DNA from: CAVRGQ01 sp963720785
GTDB lineage: Bacteria > Actinomycetota > Acidimicrobiia > IMCC26256 > DASPTH01
Reading direction: 5' to 3'
Assembly (NCBI GenBank): GCA_963720785.1
Contig: CAVRGQ010000004.1
Span: forward strand, 248,001 to 312,000
DNA: 64,000 bases
The position numbers and the translations under genes are program-made. Each line of letters opens with the position of its first letter. The first letter of the stretch is position 1. Below, in pieces: positions 1 to 7,898 of the stretch. Under the pieces are notes generated by a model, which worked only from the letters and a program-made list of their open reading frames with translations, did not search any database and was not told the origin of the DNA.

Positions 1-1
1 C

Positions 2-1063
2 GTCGCCGAGGGCCGCTGGGCCCGCTGGACGGGCGTGGCGCTGCGGCGCCCCGGCACGGTGCTCGCCATCGGTATCGTGCTGCTCGGCGCACTCGCGGTG
101 CCGGCACTCGGGATGCACCTCGGCATGCCCGGCGCGACCGTCGTCGACAAGGGTCACACCAGCCGCGACGGTTACGACCTGCTCGTGGCCGGCTTCGGAG
201 CGGGGGCCGCCGGCCCCGCGTTCGTCACCGTGCCCGCGGCCGACGCGCCGCAAGTGGTGAAGATCGCCGCGGCCGATCCGAACGTGGTGGACGCCCGCAT
301 CGTCACCGACGCCGCCAGCACCGGGCACGTGGTCGTGCGGGTCACACCGAAGACGCCGGTCGACGACACCGCGACGTCCGCGATGATCGACCGTCTCCGG
401 TCGGAGCTCGACACGAAGCTGCCCGCCGCAGCCGTCGGCGGGCCCGCGGCCCAGAACCACGACCTCACCGACGTGCTCACCAGCCGCGCGCCCTACGCGA
501 TCGGTCTCATCCTGATCGTGGCGTTCGTGCTGCTGCTCGTGGTGTTCCGCAGCGTGGTGGTCGCGCTGTTCTCGATCGGTATGAACCTGCTCACCGTGGG
601 CGCCGCGTTCGGTTTCGCCACGGTGGTGTTCCAACACGGGATCGGTGCGGGGCTGCTCGGGATCGAGCACCAGGGGTTCGTCGACGCCTGGGCGCCGCTG
701 TTCTTCTTCGCCCTGTTGTTCGGCCTGTCGATGGACTACCAACTGTTCCTGCTCGCGGCGATCCGTGAGCGTTACCAGGCGACCGGCGACACGAAGAAGG
801 CCATCTCCGAGGGCATCGCCCGCACCGGTCGACCGATCACGAACGCCGCACTCATCATGATCGTGGTGTTCGTGGCCTTCGGGGTGACCGGCCCCATCCC
901 GCCGACGGAACTCGGCGTGACGCTGGCCATGGCGGTGCTGCTCGACGCCACGATCGTCCGGGTGATGCTCGTGCCCGCCACGATGGCGCTGCTCGGCGAG
1001 AAGAACTGGTACCTGCCGAAGTGGTTGCAGCGGGTCATCCCCGAGATCCACTTCAGCCACTGA
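2..1063 (+). CDS. MMPL/RND-family transporter, 3' part only
   Basis: The reading frame is open from base 2, so the gene begins before the window; about 353 C-terminal residues are visible. The frame contains the usual second-half signature of MMPL proteins: a basic GRWARWTG-type entry into a membrane helix, a periplasmic loop, and then a block of membrane helices with GLSMDYQLFLL, the conserved MMPL/RND motif carrying the intramembrane Asp. These proteins export lipids or hydrophobic compounds using the proton gradient. The visible half fits the second of the two internal repeats of a protein of about 700 residues. A GTG at 35 could be read as a start, but the homology continues upstream of it. 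The substrate cannot be told from sequence. Confidence 0.85.
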   Translation, partial: VAEGRWARWTGVALRRPGTVLAIGIVLLGALAVPALGMHLGMPGATVVDKGHTSRDGYDLLVAGFGAGAAGPAFVTVPAADAPQVVKIAAADPNVVDARIVTDAASTGHVVVRVTPKTPVDDTATSAMIDRLRSELDTKLPAAAVGGPAAQNHDLTDVLTSRAPYAIGLILIVAFVLLLVVFRSVVVALFSIGMNLLTVGAAFGFATVVFQHGIGAGLLGIEHQGFVDAWAPLFFFALLFGLSMDYQLFLLAAIRERYQATGDTKKAISEGIARTGRPITNAALIMIVVFVAFGVTGPIPPTELGVTLAMAVLLDATIVRVMLVPATMALLGEKNWYLPKWLQRVIPEIHFSH

Positions 1064-1081
1064 ACCGAGAGGATGACGACG

Positions 1082-1300
1082 ATGGACACGAACCCCCGTT
1101 GGCCCGTCGAGCGGATCTTGTTCGCCCTGGCCGGAACCGTCACGCTCCTGAGCGTCGCCCTGGCGGTGCTCGTGAGCCCCTGGTTCCTGGTGATCACCGC
1201 GCTCGTCGGCGTGAACCAGTGGCTCTACGTCGCCACGCACCATTGCCCGGCTTCACTGGTGCTCGCGCGGGTCGGCGCTCGCCGCACCTGTGACTGGTGA
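1082..1300 (+). CDS. DUF2892 (YgaP-type) small membrane protein
   Basis: A protein of 72 residues with two hydrophobic helices separated by a short turn, then a CPASLVL stretch and a final Cys; this is the layout of the DUF2892 inner-membrane family often found beside sulfur and rhodanese genes. I choose ATG 1082 rather than ATG 1073 because GAGAGG at 1067-1072 lies 9 nt before 1082 and touches 1073. It follows the MMPL gene by 18 nt and precedes the methyltransferase by 14 nt, so the three are probably co-transcribed. Function unknown. Confidence 0.7.
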   Translation: MDTNPRWPVERILFALAGTVTLLSVALAVLVSPWFLVITALVGVNQWLYVATHHCPASLVLARVGARRTCDW

Positions 1301-1314
1301 CGAGAGGAACCACG

Positions 1315-1923
1315 ATGGACCGCACCGACTGGGACGAGCGTTACCGAGCGAAGGAACTGGTCTGGACCGCCGACGCGAACCAGTTCGTCGTCGCCGAGCT
1401 CACCGGGCGGGAGCCCGGGCGGGCGATCGACGTCGCCGCGGGTGAAGCGCGCAACGCGGTGTGGCTGGCGGAGCAGGGCTGGGACGCAACCGCGGTCGAC
1501 TTCTCGGCGGTGGGTCTGGGCAAGGCGCAGGAGCTTGCCGGCGCTCGCGGGGTGTCGATCACGACGGAGGTCGTCGACGTCGTGGCCGAGCCGCTGCCCG
1601 GTGGCCCGTACGACCTCGTGCTGCTCGCCTACCTGCAACTCCCCGAGCCGCAACGGCGGGCGGCCCTGGCTCACTGCGTCGCCGCGTTGGCGCAGGGCGG
1701 GACCTTCCTCGAGGTTGCGCACGACGCGGGGAACCTCCCCGACGGCTACGGCGGTCCGCAGGACCCGGCGGTGCTCGCCACCCCGGACGTCGTCGTCGCC
1801 GGCCTGCTTGCAGCCGACCCGGAGCTCCGCATCGAACGCGCCGAGGTGGTGGAGCGGAGGGTCGCGACCCCCGACGGTGAGCGGATCGCGTACGACCACG
1901 TGATCAGGGCCGTTCGGCCCTGA
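1315..1923 (+). CDS. class I SAM-dependent methyltransferase
   Basis: A 202-residue Rossmann-fold methyltransferase of the TehB/UbiE-like group. Motif I is AIDVAAGEARNAVWLAEQGW, followed by AVDFS at the end of strand 2, the acidic residue that holds the SAM ribose. It starts WDERY, as in TehB-like small-molecule methyltransferases. ATG 1315 is preferred over GTG 1297 because GAGAGG (1302-1307) sits 7 nt upstream. The substrate is unknown. It lies just upstream of the persulfide operon but is separated from it by that operon's operator, so it probably belongs to the preceding unit. Confidence 0.8.
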   Translation: MDRTDWDERYRAKELVWTADANQFVVAELTGREPGRAIDVAAGEARNAVWLAEQGWDATAVDFSAVGLGKAQELAGARGVSITTEVVDVVAEPLPGGPYDLVLLAYLQLPEPQRRAALAHCVAALAQGGTFLEVAHDAGNLPDGYGGPQDPAVLATPDVVVAGLLAADPELRIERAEVVERRVATPDGERIAYDHVIRAVRP

Positions 1924-1930
1924 CATTTCC

Positions 1931-1948
1931 GATACCCTTGGGGGTATC
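1931..1948. promoter_or_regulatory. CsoR/CstR-type operator
   Basis: Perfect 7-4-7 inverted repeat GATACCC-TTGG-GGGTATC. This is the G/C-tract palindrome bound by CsoR-family tetramers. It ends 25 nt before the regulator's ATG and precedes the sulfur genes, so self-regulation of the operon is the natural reading. Confidence 0.8.
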
Positions 1949-1973
1949 TTCGAGACGCCAGGAGGTACGAGGG

Positions 1974-2243
1974 ATGGACATCGACGCCGACGTGAAGGCC
2001 GAACTCCAACGGCGCCTGCGACACGTCGAGGGCCAGGTTCGCGGCATCCAGAACATGCTCGCCGAGGACCGCGAGTGCCGCGACGTGGTCACTCAGCTCG
2101 CCGCCGCGTCGAAGGCACTCGAGCAGGTGGGCTTCCGCCTGCTCGCGGCCGGTCTCACGACGTGCCTCCAGGACCCTGACAAGGCCGAGGCCGACGGCTA
2201 CCCCGTCGCCGAGGTCGAGAAGATGTTCCTCAAGCTCGCCTGA
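1974..2243 (+). CDS. CstR-like persulfide-sensing repressor (DUF156/CsoR family)
   Basis: An 89-residue all-helical DUF156 protein. CsoR copper sensors use a Cys-His-Cys triad; here the two cysteines are present at Cys35 and Cys64 with the family's 29-residue spacing, but the His position is Gly60. Loss of the His with both Cys kept is the pattern of CstR, which senses persulfide/polysulfide by disulfide or trisulfide formation. ATG 1974 has AGGAGGT at 1960-1966, 7 nt upstream; the longer in-frame ATG at 1938 lies inside the operator and is rejected. The following SQR, TusE/DsrC and DsrE-like genes support a sulfur role rather than copper. Confidence 0.85.
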   Translation: MDIDADVKAELQRRLRHVEGQVRGIQNMLAEDRECRDVVTQLAAASKALEQVGFRLLAAGLTTCLQDPDKAEADGYPVAEVEKMFLKLA

Positions 2244-2266
2244 GGGACCACATCCTGGAGGTCCTG

Positions 2267-3499
2267 ATGACCTCACGCATCGTCATTCTCGGCGGCGGCA
2301 CCGGTGGGACGCTCACGGCCAACCGGCTCCGCAAGCACCTGTCATCCGACGAAGCGACGATCACCGTCGTCGACGTCGACGACCAGCACATCTACCAACC
2401 GGGTCTGTTGTTCGTGCCGTTCGGGCTCGCGCATCCCGAGGACATCGTGCGGCCGCGCGGGCGTCAACTTCACGGGGCGATCGACTACCGGCAGGTGGGC
2501 GTCGACCACGTCGACCTCGAGGCCGAGGTCGTCCATCTCGCCGACGCCACGCAGGTCCCCTACGACGTATTGGTCGTCGCCACCGGCACCCGCCTCGTCC
2601 CGGAGGAGACCGAGGGACTCACGGGCCCCGGTTGGATGGAGAAGGTCTTCACCTTCTACGACCTCCCCGGCGCGACGGCGCTGGAGGCGAAGCTCGCCGC
2701 GTGCGAAGGCGGGCGCCTCGTCGTGAACATCGTCGACATGCCGATCAAGTGCCCGATCGCGCCACTCGAGTTCGCCTTCCTCGCCGACTGGTACTTCACC
2801 GAGCGCAACATCCGCGATCGGGTGGAGATCAGCTACGTCACTCCGCTCGACGGCGCGTTCACCAAGCCGGTCGCCGCGAAGGCGTTCGGGAGCATGCTGG
2901 AGGAGCGTCACATCGAGCTGGTGACCGAGTTCAACACGGGCGAGGTCGACGGCGTGGGCGGCAAGCTCGTCGGCTTCGACGGACGTGAGGTCGACTTCGA
3001 TCTCGCCGTCGTGATCCCCGCGCACAGCGGTGCGGAGTACGTGGGCCGTTCCCCCGGTCTCGGCGACGACCTCGACTTCGTCCTCGCCGACGAGCACACG
3101 CTGCAGTCGCACGTGAAGCCGAACGTGTTCGTGATCGGCGACGCCGCGAGCGTGCCCACCTCGAAGGCGGGGTCGGTCACGCACTTCGAGGGCGAGGCGC
3201 TGGTCGACAACGTCGTGCACTTCCTGCGCGGCGAACCGCTGACGGCCAAATTCGACGGGCACGCGAACTGCTTCATCGAGACCGGCTTCCACAAGGCGAT
3301 GCTCATCGACTTCAACTACGAGCAGGAGCCGGTGGCTGGTCACTTCCCGACGAAGGTCGGCATGCCGTTGCTCGAGGAATCGCGCCTGAACCACCTCGGG
3401 AAGCTGATGTTCCAGTGGTTCTACTGGCACGCGCTCCTGCCGGGACGCGACATCCCGGGCATCGGTGCCGCCATGCCGCTCGCCGGCAAGAGGCTCTGA
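2267..3499 (+). CDS. sulfide:quinone oxidoreductase-like flavoprotein
   Basis: A 410-residue NAD(P)H/FAD two-dinucleotide-fold oxidoreductase. The FAD-binding GGGTGG turn is at residues 9-14, the second nucleotide site at VVATGT (103-108), and the FAD-phosphate GD motif VIGDAA at 289-294. Cysteines at 162 (KCPIAPLEFA) and 335 match the redox pair retained in SQR enzymes; a third, Cys146, lies close by. These enzymes oxidise sulfide at the membrane, pass electrons to quinone and release persulfide or polysulfide. It is gene 2 of the CstR-controlled cassette, 23 nt after the regulator. Which of the SQR subtypes it is cannot be settled by eye. Confidence 0.8.
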   Translation: MTSRIVILGGGTGGTLTANRLRKHLSSDEATITVVDVDDQHIYQPGLLFVPFGLAHPEDIVRPRGRQLHGAIDYRQVGVDHVDLEAEVVHLADATQVPYDVLVVATGTRLVPEETEGLTGPGWMEKVFTFYDLPGATALEAKLAACEGGRLVVNIVDMPIKCPIAPLEFAFLADWYFTERNIRDRVEISYVTPLDGAFTKPVAAKAFGSMLEERHIELVTEFNTGEVDGVGGKLVGFDGREVDFDLAVVIPAHSGAEYVGRSPGLGDDLDFVLADEHTLQSHVKPNVFVIGDAASVPTSKAGSVTHFEGEALVDNVVHFLRGEPLTAKFDGHANCFIETGFHKAMLIDFNYEQEPVAGHFPTKVGMPLLEESRLNHLGKLMFQWFYWHALLPGRDIPGIGAAMPLAGKRL

Positions 3500-3524
3500 C
3501 GAGATCTGACGAGGAGGACGAGAG

Positions 3525-3844
3525 ATGAGCACGGCAACGATCGCAGGTGTCGACGTCACGCTGAACGACGAGGGCTTCTTCGATGACGCCAACCAGTGGA
3601 CCGAGGACATGGCCCCGGAGCTCGCGCCGCGCCGAGGGCATCGACGAGCTGACCGACCAGCACTGGCAGGTCATCCACTACATGCGCAAGGAGTACTTCG
3701 AGAAGGGCACCGGGCCCACGGTCCACCGCGCTCGGCAAGTCGTCCGGCGTATCGGTGAAGGAGCTCTACGCGCTGTTCCCGAAGGGCCCGGCCAAGATGG
3801 CGGCCAAGGTGGCCGGCATCCCCAAGCCCCGCGGCTGCATCTAG
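3525..3844 (+). pseudogene. TusE/DsrC-family sulfur-carrier protein, two +1 frameshifts
   Basis: Three consecutive frames together give one complete DsrC/TusE-type protein of about 106 residues. Frame one begins at ATG 3525 (TIAGVDVTLNDEGFF), frame two carries DQHWQVIHYMRKEYFEKGTGPT, and frame three ends KELYALFPKGPAKMAAK..GIPKPRGCI then TAG. One extra base near 3627 (in CTCGCGCCGCGCC) and another near 3723-3727 (in CCACCGCG) restore it. The penultimate Cys, the sulfur-carrying residue, is kept; the second DsrC cysteine about ten residues earlier is absent, as in TusE-like carriers. Because every segment stays well conserved, an assembly insertion is more likely than true decay. Confidence 0.75.
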
Positions 3845-3882
3845 ATCCGCGAGCGGTAGCGAGCCAGCACAGGAGGATGACC

Positions 3883-4362
3883 ATGAGTGACCAGATCGAA
3901 GGTCAGATCGAGAAGGTCTCGATCATCGTGTCGAAGGGATCGCTCGAGGGCATCTACCCCGCGCTGATCATGGCGAACGGCGCGCGGGCAGAGGGGATCG
4001 AGGCGAACCTCTTCTTCACCTTCTTCGGCCTCGACGCGATCCACAAGAAGCGCATCGAGCACATCAAGGTCGCGACGGTGGGCAACCCCGGCATGCACAT
4101 GGCCACGCTCGTGGGCGCGCTGCCCGGCATGTCGGCCATCGCCACCCACATGATGGGCAAGAAGATGGAGGACCTCGACATCCCGCCGATCGCCGAGTTC
4201 GTCGAGATGATCGGCGACACCGGCGCCGGGATCTACGCGTGCAAGGCGTCGGTCGACATGTTCGACATGGAGCGCGACGACTTCGTCGAGCAGGTGAAGG
4301 ACATCATCACCGTCGGCGAGTTCTACGAGCTCGCGGCGGGCGGCCAGATCATCTTCACGTAA
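3883..4362 (+). CDS. DsrE/DsrF/DrsH-like (DsrE2) sulfur-relay protein
   Basis: A 159-residue protein of the DsrE2/peroxiredoxin-like family. It has an alternating beta-alpha start (KVSIIVSKGSLEGIYPALIMANGA cut here to its first half in the family pattern), a central helix rich in Met and Gly, and the conserved segment GIYACKASVDMF with the single candidate sulfur-binding Cys. ATG 3883 is chosen with AGGAGG at 3871-3876; ATG 3877 is too close to it. It closes the CstR-SQR-TusE-DsrE2 cassette and probably passes sulfane sulfur between SQR product and the TusE/DsrC carrier. Confidence 0.8.
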   Translation: MSDQIEGQIEKVSIIVSKGSLEGIYPALIMANGARAEGIEANLFFTFFGLDAIHKKRIEHIKVATVGNPGMHMATLVGALPGMSAIATHMMGKKMEDLDIPPIAEFVEMIGDTGAGIYACKASVDMFDMERDDFVEQVKDIITVGEFYELAAGGQIIFT

Positions 4363-4411
4363 TCGCCGAACTCTCATTCAGTCCTCACGGCCGGTTGCCG
4401 ACAATGTCTCC

Positions 4412-4900
4412 ATGACGGCAGTCACCACCGCCGAGGGGGAGTTCCTGGCCCCGACGACGCCCGCCGGCCTCGCCGGACCGTCGCGCACGCTGTGGCAGAA
4501 GCTCTCGCGCTGCGCCAGCGTCTCGGTGATCACCACGGTGATCAGTCTCAGCACGCTGACCATCGCCACCGCCGGTCTCGGCGTGGCGGCGTGGGTCGCC
4601 AACGTGCTCGCCGTCTCCATCGCCACGGTGCCGTCGTACTCGCTCAACCGCCGCTGGACCTGGGGCCTGACCGGTCCGAGCGACTTCCGTCGGCAGGTCG
4701 TCCCGTTCTGGGCGCTGGCCTTCGCGGGCCTGTTGCTCTCCACCCTCGCCGTCGAGCTCACGCAGGTGTCGGGCCTCGAGGCCGCGATGCCCTCGCCGCT
4801 GCTCGCCACCGGTGCGGTGCTCGCCGCGCACCTGAGCGGTTATGCCGTGCTCTGGGTCGTGCAGTTCATCGTGCTCGACCGCGTGCTCTTCGCCGACTGA
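4412..4900 (+). CDS. GtrA-family membrane protein
   Basis: A 162-residue protein with four predicted membrane helices and the GtrA signature NRRWTW after the second helix. GtrA proteins are thought to move or orient polyprenyl-linked sugars across the membrane for cell-envelope glycosylation. It lies 36 nt before a GT39-like glycosyltransferase on the same strand, the expected partner. No clear Shine-Dalgarno precedes ATG 4412. Confidence 0.85.
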   Translation: MTAVTTAEGEFLAPTTPAGLAGPSRTLWQKLSRCASVSVITTVISLSTLTIATAGLGVAAWVANVLAVSIATVPSYSLNRRWTWGLTGPSDFRRQVVPFWALAFAGLLLSTLAVELTQVSGLEAAMPSPLLATGAVLAAHLSGYAVLWVVQFIVLDRVLFAD

Positions 4901-4924
4901 GCGCCCGACGTCCTTCGCCGTCGT

Positions 4925-4930
4925 TACGAT
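4925..4930 (+). promoter_or_regulatory. -10 box, leaderless start of the GT39-like gene
   Basis: TACGAT ends 6 nt before GTG 4937, leaving no room for a ribosome site. Confidence 0.5.
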
Positions 4931-4936
4931 GCCCCC

Positions 4937-6544
4937 GTGCAGGAGGGGCAGAGTCAACGACAGTCCGCGCCCTGGTTGTGGATCGGGCTGATCACCCTCG
5001 GCGGCTTCCTCGTGCGGGCCGCAGTGCTCGCCCGCTCGCTCCCGGTGCTCGACCGGCTCTTCGTCCCCGACGACACCTACTACACGCTCAGCATCGCCCG
5101 GTCGCTCGCCCGCGGCGACGGTCCCGCCGCCGACGGCCACACCCTCACGAGCGGTTTCCAACCGCTGCAGGCGTTCCTGCTCGTGCCGGTGCACTGGGTG
5201 GTGGACGGCCTCGACGGTTTCGTGCGCGCCGACCTCGCCCTCCTCGTGGTCGCCGACACCGTGACCATCGCCGTGCTCGGGTGGCTCGCGTGGCGCATCG
5301 CCGGCGCGGTCAGCGGGCCCGTCGCGGGAAAGGTGGCCGCGGTCACGGCTGCGCTCGTGTGGGCCTGCTCGCCCGTTGCGACCTCGATGGCGCTCGGTGG
5401 GCTGGAGACGTCGCTGGCGGTGTGCTTCGCCGCACTGCTCGTCGCGGTGTGGGTGCACGCGGGCGACCGCGCGTCGACCGGCTGGTGGGTGCTCGCCGGT
5501 GTGGTGGCCGGGCTCGCGGTGCTCGCGCGCGTCGACGTGCTGTTGCTCGTCGCGCTGCTCGGCGTGTGGCAACTCTGGCGCGGTCCGCGCCGCGCGCTCG
5601 TGCCTGCAGCGATCGCCGCCGTGGTGGTGCTGGCGCCGTGGTGGATCTACTGCACGGTGCAGTTCGGCACGCCGATCCCCACGAGCGGTCGCGCCGAGCA
5701 CACGCTCGCGCCCCTGCAACCGTTCGAGCTCCGGGGCTTCGCGCAGATCGCGGGCGTGGTCGCCGGCGGGCCCTTCGCGTCGTGGGGATCGCTGCGGACG
5801 GCGCTCGACGAACGACCCGGACTCGGGTTCCTGCTGTTCCTCGTGATCGTCGCGCTGCTGCTCCTCGTGGCGTGGTGGTGGCACCGCACGCTCACCCCTC
5901 CGGCGGCCGCGGTCGCGGTGCTGCCGCTCTATGCGATCGGCCTCATGGTGTTCTACGTGTGGTTCGGCGTGGGGTGGTACTTCAGCCGCTACATGACCCC
6001 GGTCGCCATGGTCACCACGCTCGTGCTGGGCGTCGGACTCGGGCGGGTGTGGTCGTGGGCGGGCCGCCCACGCGTGATCGGGTTGGGCATCGCCGGCGCG
6101 CTCGCGTTGGTCGCGCTCGTCGCCGTCGGGGTCGGCACCGTGCACAACCTGACCGGCGACGAGCCCCAGGTCGCGGCGTTCGACAGCTCCACGGGCTATC
6201 GCGACATGGCGCTGGTGGTGAACGAGCGCGTGCCGCACGGTGCGGTGCTCGCCGCGTGGCAGAGCGGTGCGATCGGCTACTACGCGGGTGACGACCACAC
6301 CGTCGTGAACCTCGACGGCGTGGTGAGCCCGCCGGCGGCCGACGCCACGCGCGACGGCACCATCCCGGAGTACATGCGCAGCCGCGGCGTGCAGTGGCTC
6401 GCCGACACCGACCTGCGCCTGGTGGGCTTCGCCCTGAAGGACGCGAAGCGACTCGACCCCGAGGCGAAGCTCACGTTCCTCGAGGACCTGCCGCAGTTCC
6501 CGCGCTTCCCGAAGTACGCGATCGCCCAGATCGACTGGGGCTAG
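4937..6544 (+). CDS. GT39/GT83-like membrane glycosyltransferase
   Basis: A 535-residue polytopic protein with about ten hydrophobic helices. After helix 1 comes VPDDTYYTL, the acidic Asp-Asp loop typical of dolichyl-phosphate-mannose/arabinose-type transferases, then a long C-terminal soluble part. Such enzymes use polyprenyl-phosphate sugars on the outer face of the membrane. The nearby GtrA gene supports this. GTG 4937 fits the leaderless promoter; there is no upstream ribosome site. Its TAG stop shares the bases CTAG (6541-6544) with the stop of the convergent PAP2 gene. Confidence 0.8.
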   Translation: MQEGQSQRQSAPWLWIGLITLGGFLVRAAVLARSLPVLDRLFVPDDTYYTLSIARSLARGDGPAADGHTLTSGFQPLQAFLLVPVHWVVDGLDGFVRADLALLVVADTVTIAVLGWLAWRIAGAVSGPVAGKVAAVTAALVWACSPVATSMALGGLETSLAVCFAALLVAVWVHAGDRASTGWWVLAGVVAGLAVLARVDVLLLVALLGVWQLWRGPRRALVPAAIAAVVVLAPWWIYCTVQFGTPIPTSGRAEHTLAPLQPFELRGFAQIAGVVAGGPFASWGSLRTALDERPGLGFLLFLVIVALLLLVAWWWHRTLTPPAAAVAVLPLYAIGLMVFYVWFGVGWYFSRYMTPVAMVTTLVLGVGLGRVWSWAGRPRVIGLGIAGALALVALVAVGVGTVHNLTGDEPQVAAFDSSTGYRDMALVVNERVPHGAVLAAWQSGAIGYYAGDDHTVVNLDGVVSPPAADATRDGTIPEYMRSRGVQWLADTDLRLVGFALKDAKRLDPEAKLTFLEDLPQFPRFPKYAIAQIDWG

Positions 6545-7410
6545 GCCGGCTCGAACGTTTCGACCGACTCCTCGACGAGGTCGCCGGCCGCGGCCCGCCG
6601 GCGGGCCAGCGCCCACTCGATGCCCATCGCGCAGCACCAGCCGAGCGCGAGCACCACGAGGCCGCCCACCGCGTCGAGGATCCAGTGGTTCGCGGTGACC
6701 ACGATGCAGAAGCCGATGCTGAGCGGGTAGCACGCGAGCAGGACCTTCACCCAGCGGCGCCGCACTGCGGGCCACAGCGCGAGCACCGACCAGGTGGACC
6801 AGCCGATGTGCAGGCTCGGCATTGCCGCGAACAGGTTGCCGAACTGCGCGACCGCGGCGGCGGTGGGCTGGCCGTCGGGGCCGAGTTGCACCTTCACCTG
6901 TGGGCCGAAGTTGAAGTAGTGCGCGGCGCCGTCGAGGAAGCCGTACGACGACGGCATCAGGCGCGGCGGCATCAGCGGGTACAGCCAGAACCCGACCAGC
7001 GAGATGCCGAGCATGCACAGGAGCGTGTTGCGCCACCGCACGTAGCGTGCCGGCAGCTTGCGGTAGAGCACCACGAGTGCGACCAGCGGCATGACGAAGT
7101 GGATGGTGCCGTACCAGATGTTCCAGAACGCCATGAACCAGTCGGCGGAGACGAACAGCTGCTGCAGCGCGCGTTCGTGGTAGATGCCGAAGAAGCGCTC
7201 GACGTCGACGACCTGCTGCGCGTTGGCGAACGCCACCGCGGCGGAGCCGGTGACCTGGTCGCGCAACCAGTCGTAGAGGAGGTACAGGGCGACGCCCGCG
7301 AGGATCTCGATGATCCAGCCGCGCCGGATCCGCTTGCTGAGCGGCCAGCGGGGATCGACGCCGGCGCCCGCGTCCGCGTCCGCGCCGGTGCTGGTGGCGG
7401 TGGTGCTCAC
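6541..7410 (-). CDS. PAP2-superfamily membrane phosphatase/inositolphosphotransferase-like
   Basis: A 289-residue protein with about six membrane helices. Two PAP2 catalytic motifs are visible: MPSLHIGW in the middle and ANHWILDAVGG near the end, whose histidines do the phosphoryl transfer. The spacing matches the PAP2_3 group, related to Aur1/Ipt1 lipid phosphotransferases. Starts with GTG overlapping the stop of the thioesterase gene (GTGA), so the two are translationally coupled. Confidence 0.8.
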   Translation of the reverse strand: MSTTATSTGADADAGAGVDPRWPLSKRIRRGWIIEILAGVALYLLYDWLRDQVTGSAAVAFANAQQVVDVERFFGIYHERALQQLFVSADWFMAFWNIWYGTIHFVMPLVALVVLYRKLPARYVRWRNTLLCMLGISLVGFWLYPLMPPRLMPSSYGFLDGAAHYFNFGPQVKVQLGPDGQPTAAAVAQFGNLFAAMPSLHIGWSTWSVLALWPAVRRRWVKVLLACYPLSIGFCIVVTANHWILDAVGGLVVLALGWCCAMGIEWALARRRAAAGDLVEESVETFEPA

Positions 7411-7817
7411 GATTCCTTGCGCCGCACGATGAACGTGCCGAGCGCGCGCGAGACGACCTGCCCGTCGCCGGCGCTGATGGTGGACTCGAGGTAGGCGACC
7501 TGGCGCGTGAGCTGCACCACCTCACCGCGCACGGCGAGGGCGGCGCCCGCCTCCGGTGCGCGGCGGGTCTGGTACTGCACGTCGAGGGTGGCGACGCGGT
7601 CGCCCTGCTCGAGCGCGCTGTTGGCCGCGAAGTTCATCGCCGCGTCGTGCACCACGCCGTACACCCCGCCGTGCACCGAGCCGAATGGGTTGCACGCGAG
7701 CTCGGTGGGCGCCCAGGCGGCCTCGGCCCAGCCCTCGCCGTAGCGCTCGAACGACACGCCGAGCTGGCCGAGGAGCGGCATGCCGCCGTCGCCGAGGGAG
7801 CGGTCCATGTTGCGCAC
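7407..7817 (-). CDS. PaaI-type hotdog-fold thioesterase
   Basis: A 136-residue acyl-CoA thioesterase of the PaaI/4HBT family, with the HGG loop in GSVHGGVYGVVHDAAMNFA and the conserved end RALGTFIVRR. It hydrolyses acyl- or aryl-CoA esters, likely alongside the divergent thiolase. GTG 7817 is chosen because a TACCCT box lies exactly 7 nt upstream (leaderless); ATG 7808 three codons later is the alternative. Overlaps the PAP2 start. Confidence 0.8.
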   Translation of the reverse strand: MRNMDRSLGDGGMPLLGQLGVSFERYGEGWAEAAWAPTELACNPFGSVHGGVYGVVHDAAMNFAANSALEQGDRVATLDVQYQTRRAPEAGAALAVRGEVVQLTRQVAYLESTISAGDGQVVSRALGTFIVRRKES

Positions 7818-7824
7818 GGCGCCG

Positions 7825-7892
7825 AGGGTATTCGACCATCCTCCCGGTGCCCCGCGCGCGGCCGCCCCGGACAGGGGCCGGCCGAATACGCT
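7825..7892. promoter_or_regulatory. divergent leaderless promoter pair (thioesterase / thiolase)
   Basis: Two -10 boxes face outwards: TACCCT at 7825-7830 (minus) 7 nt before GTG 7817, and TACGCT at 7887-7892 (plus) 6 nt before GTG 7899. Each is preceded by CGAA, so the two form an inverted repeat (GTATTCG 7828-7834 / CGAATAC 7883-7889). Confidence 0.55.
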
Positions 7893-7898
7893 CCCGCG

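Noticed and set aside
4385..7525. A 1046-residue open frame on the minus strand opposite the GT39-like gene
   Set aside because: Composition is Arg/His/Gly-rich without any motif; it is the stop-free shadow expected in very GC-rich DNA. Only the PAP2 part of that strand is real, in another frame.
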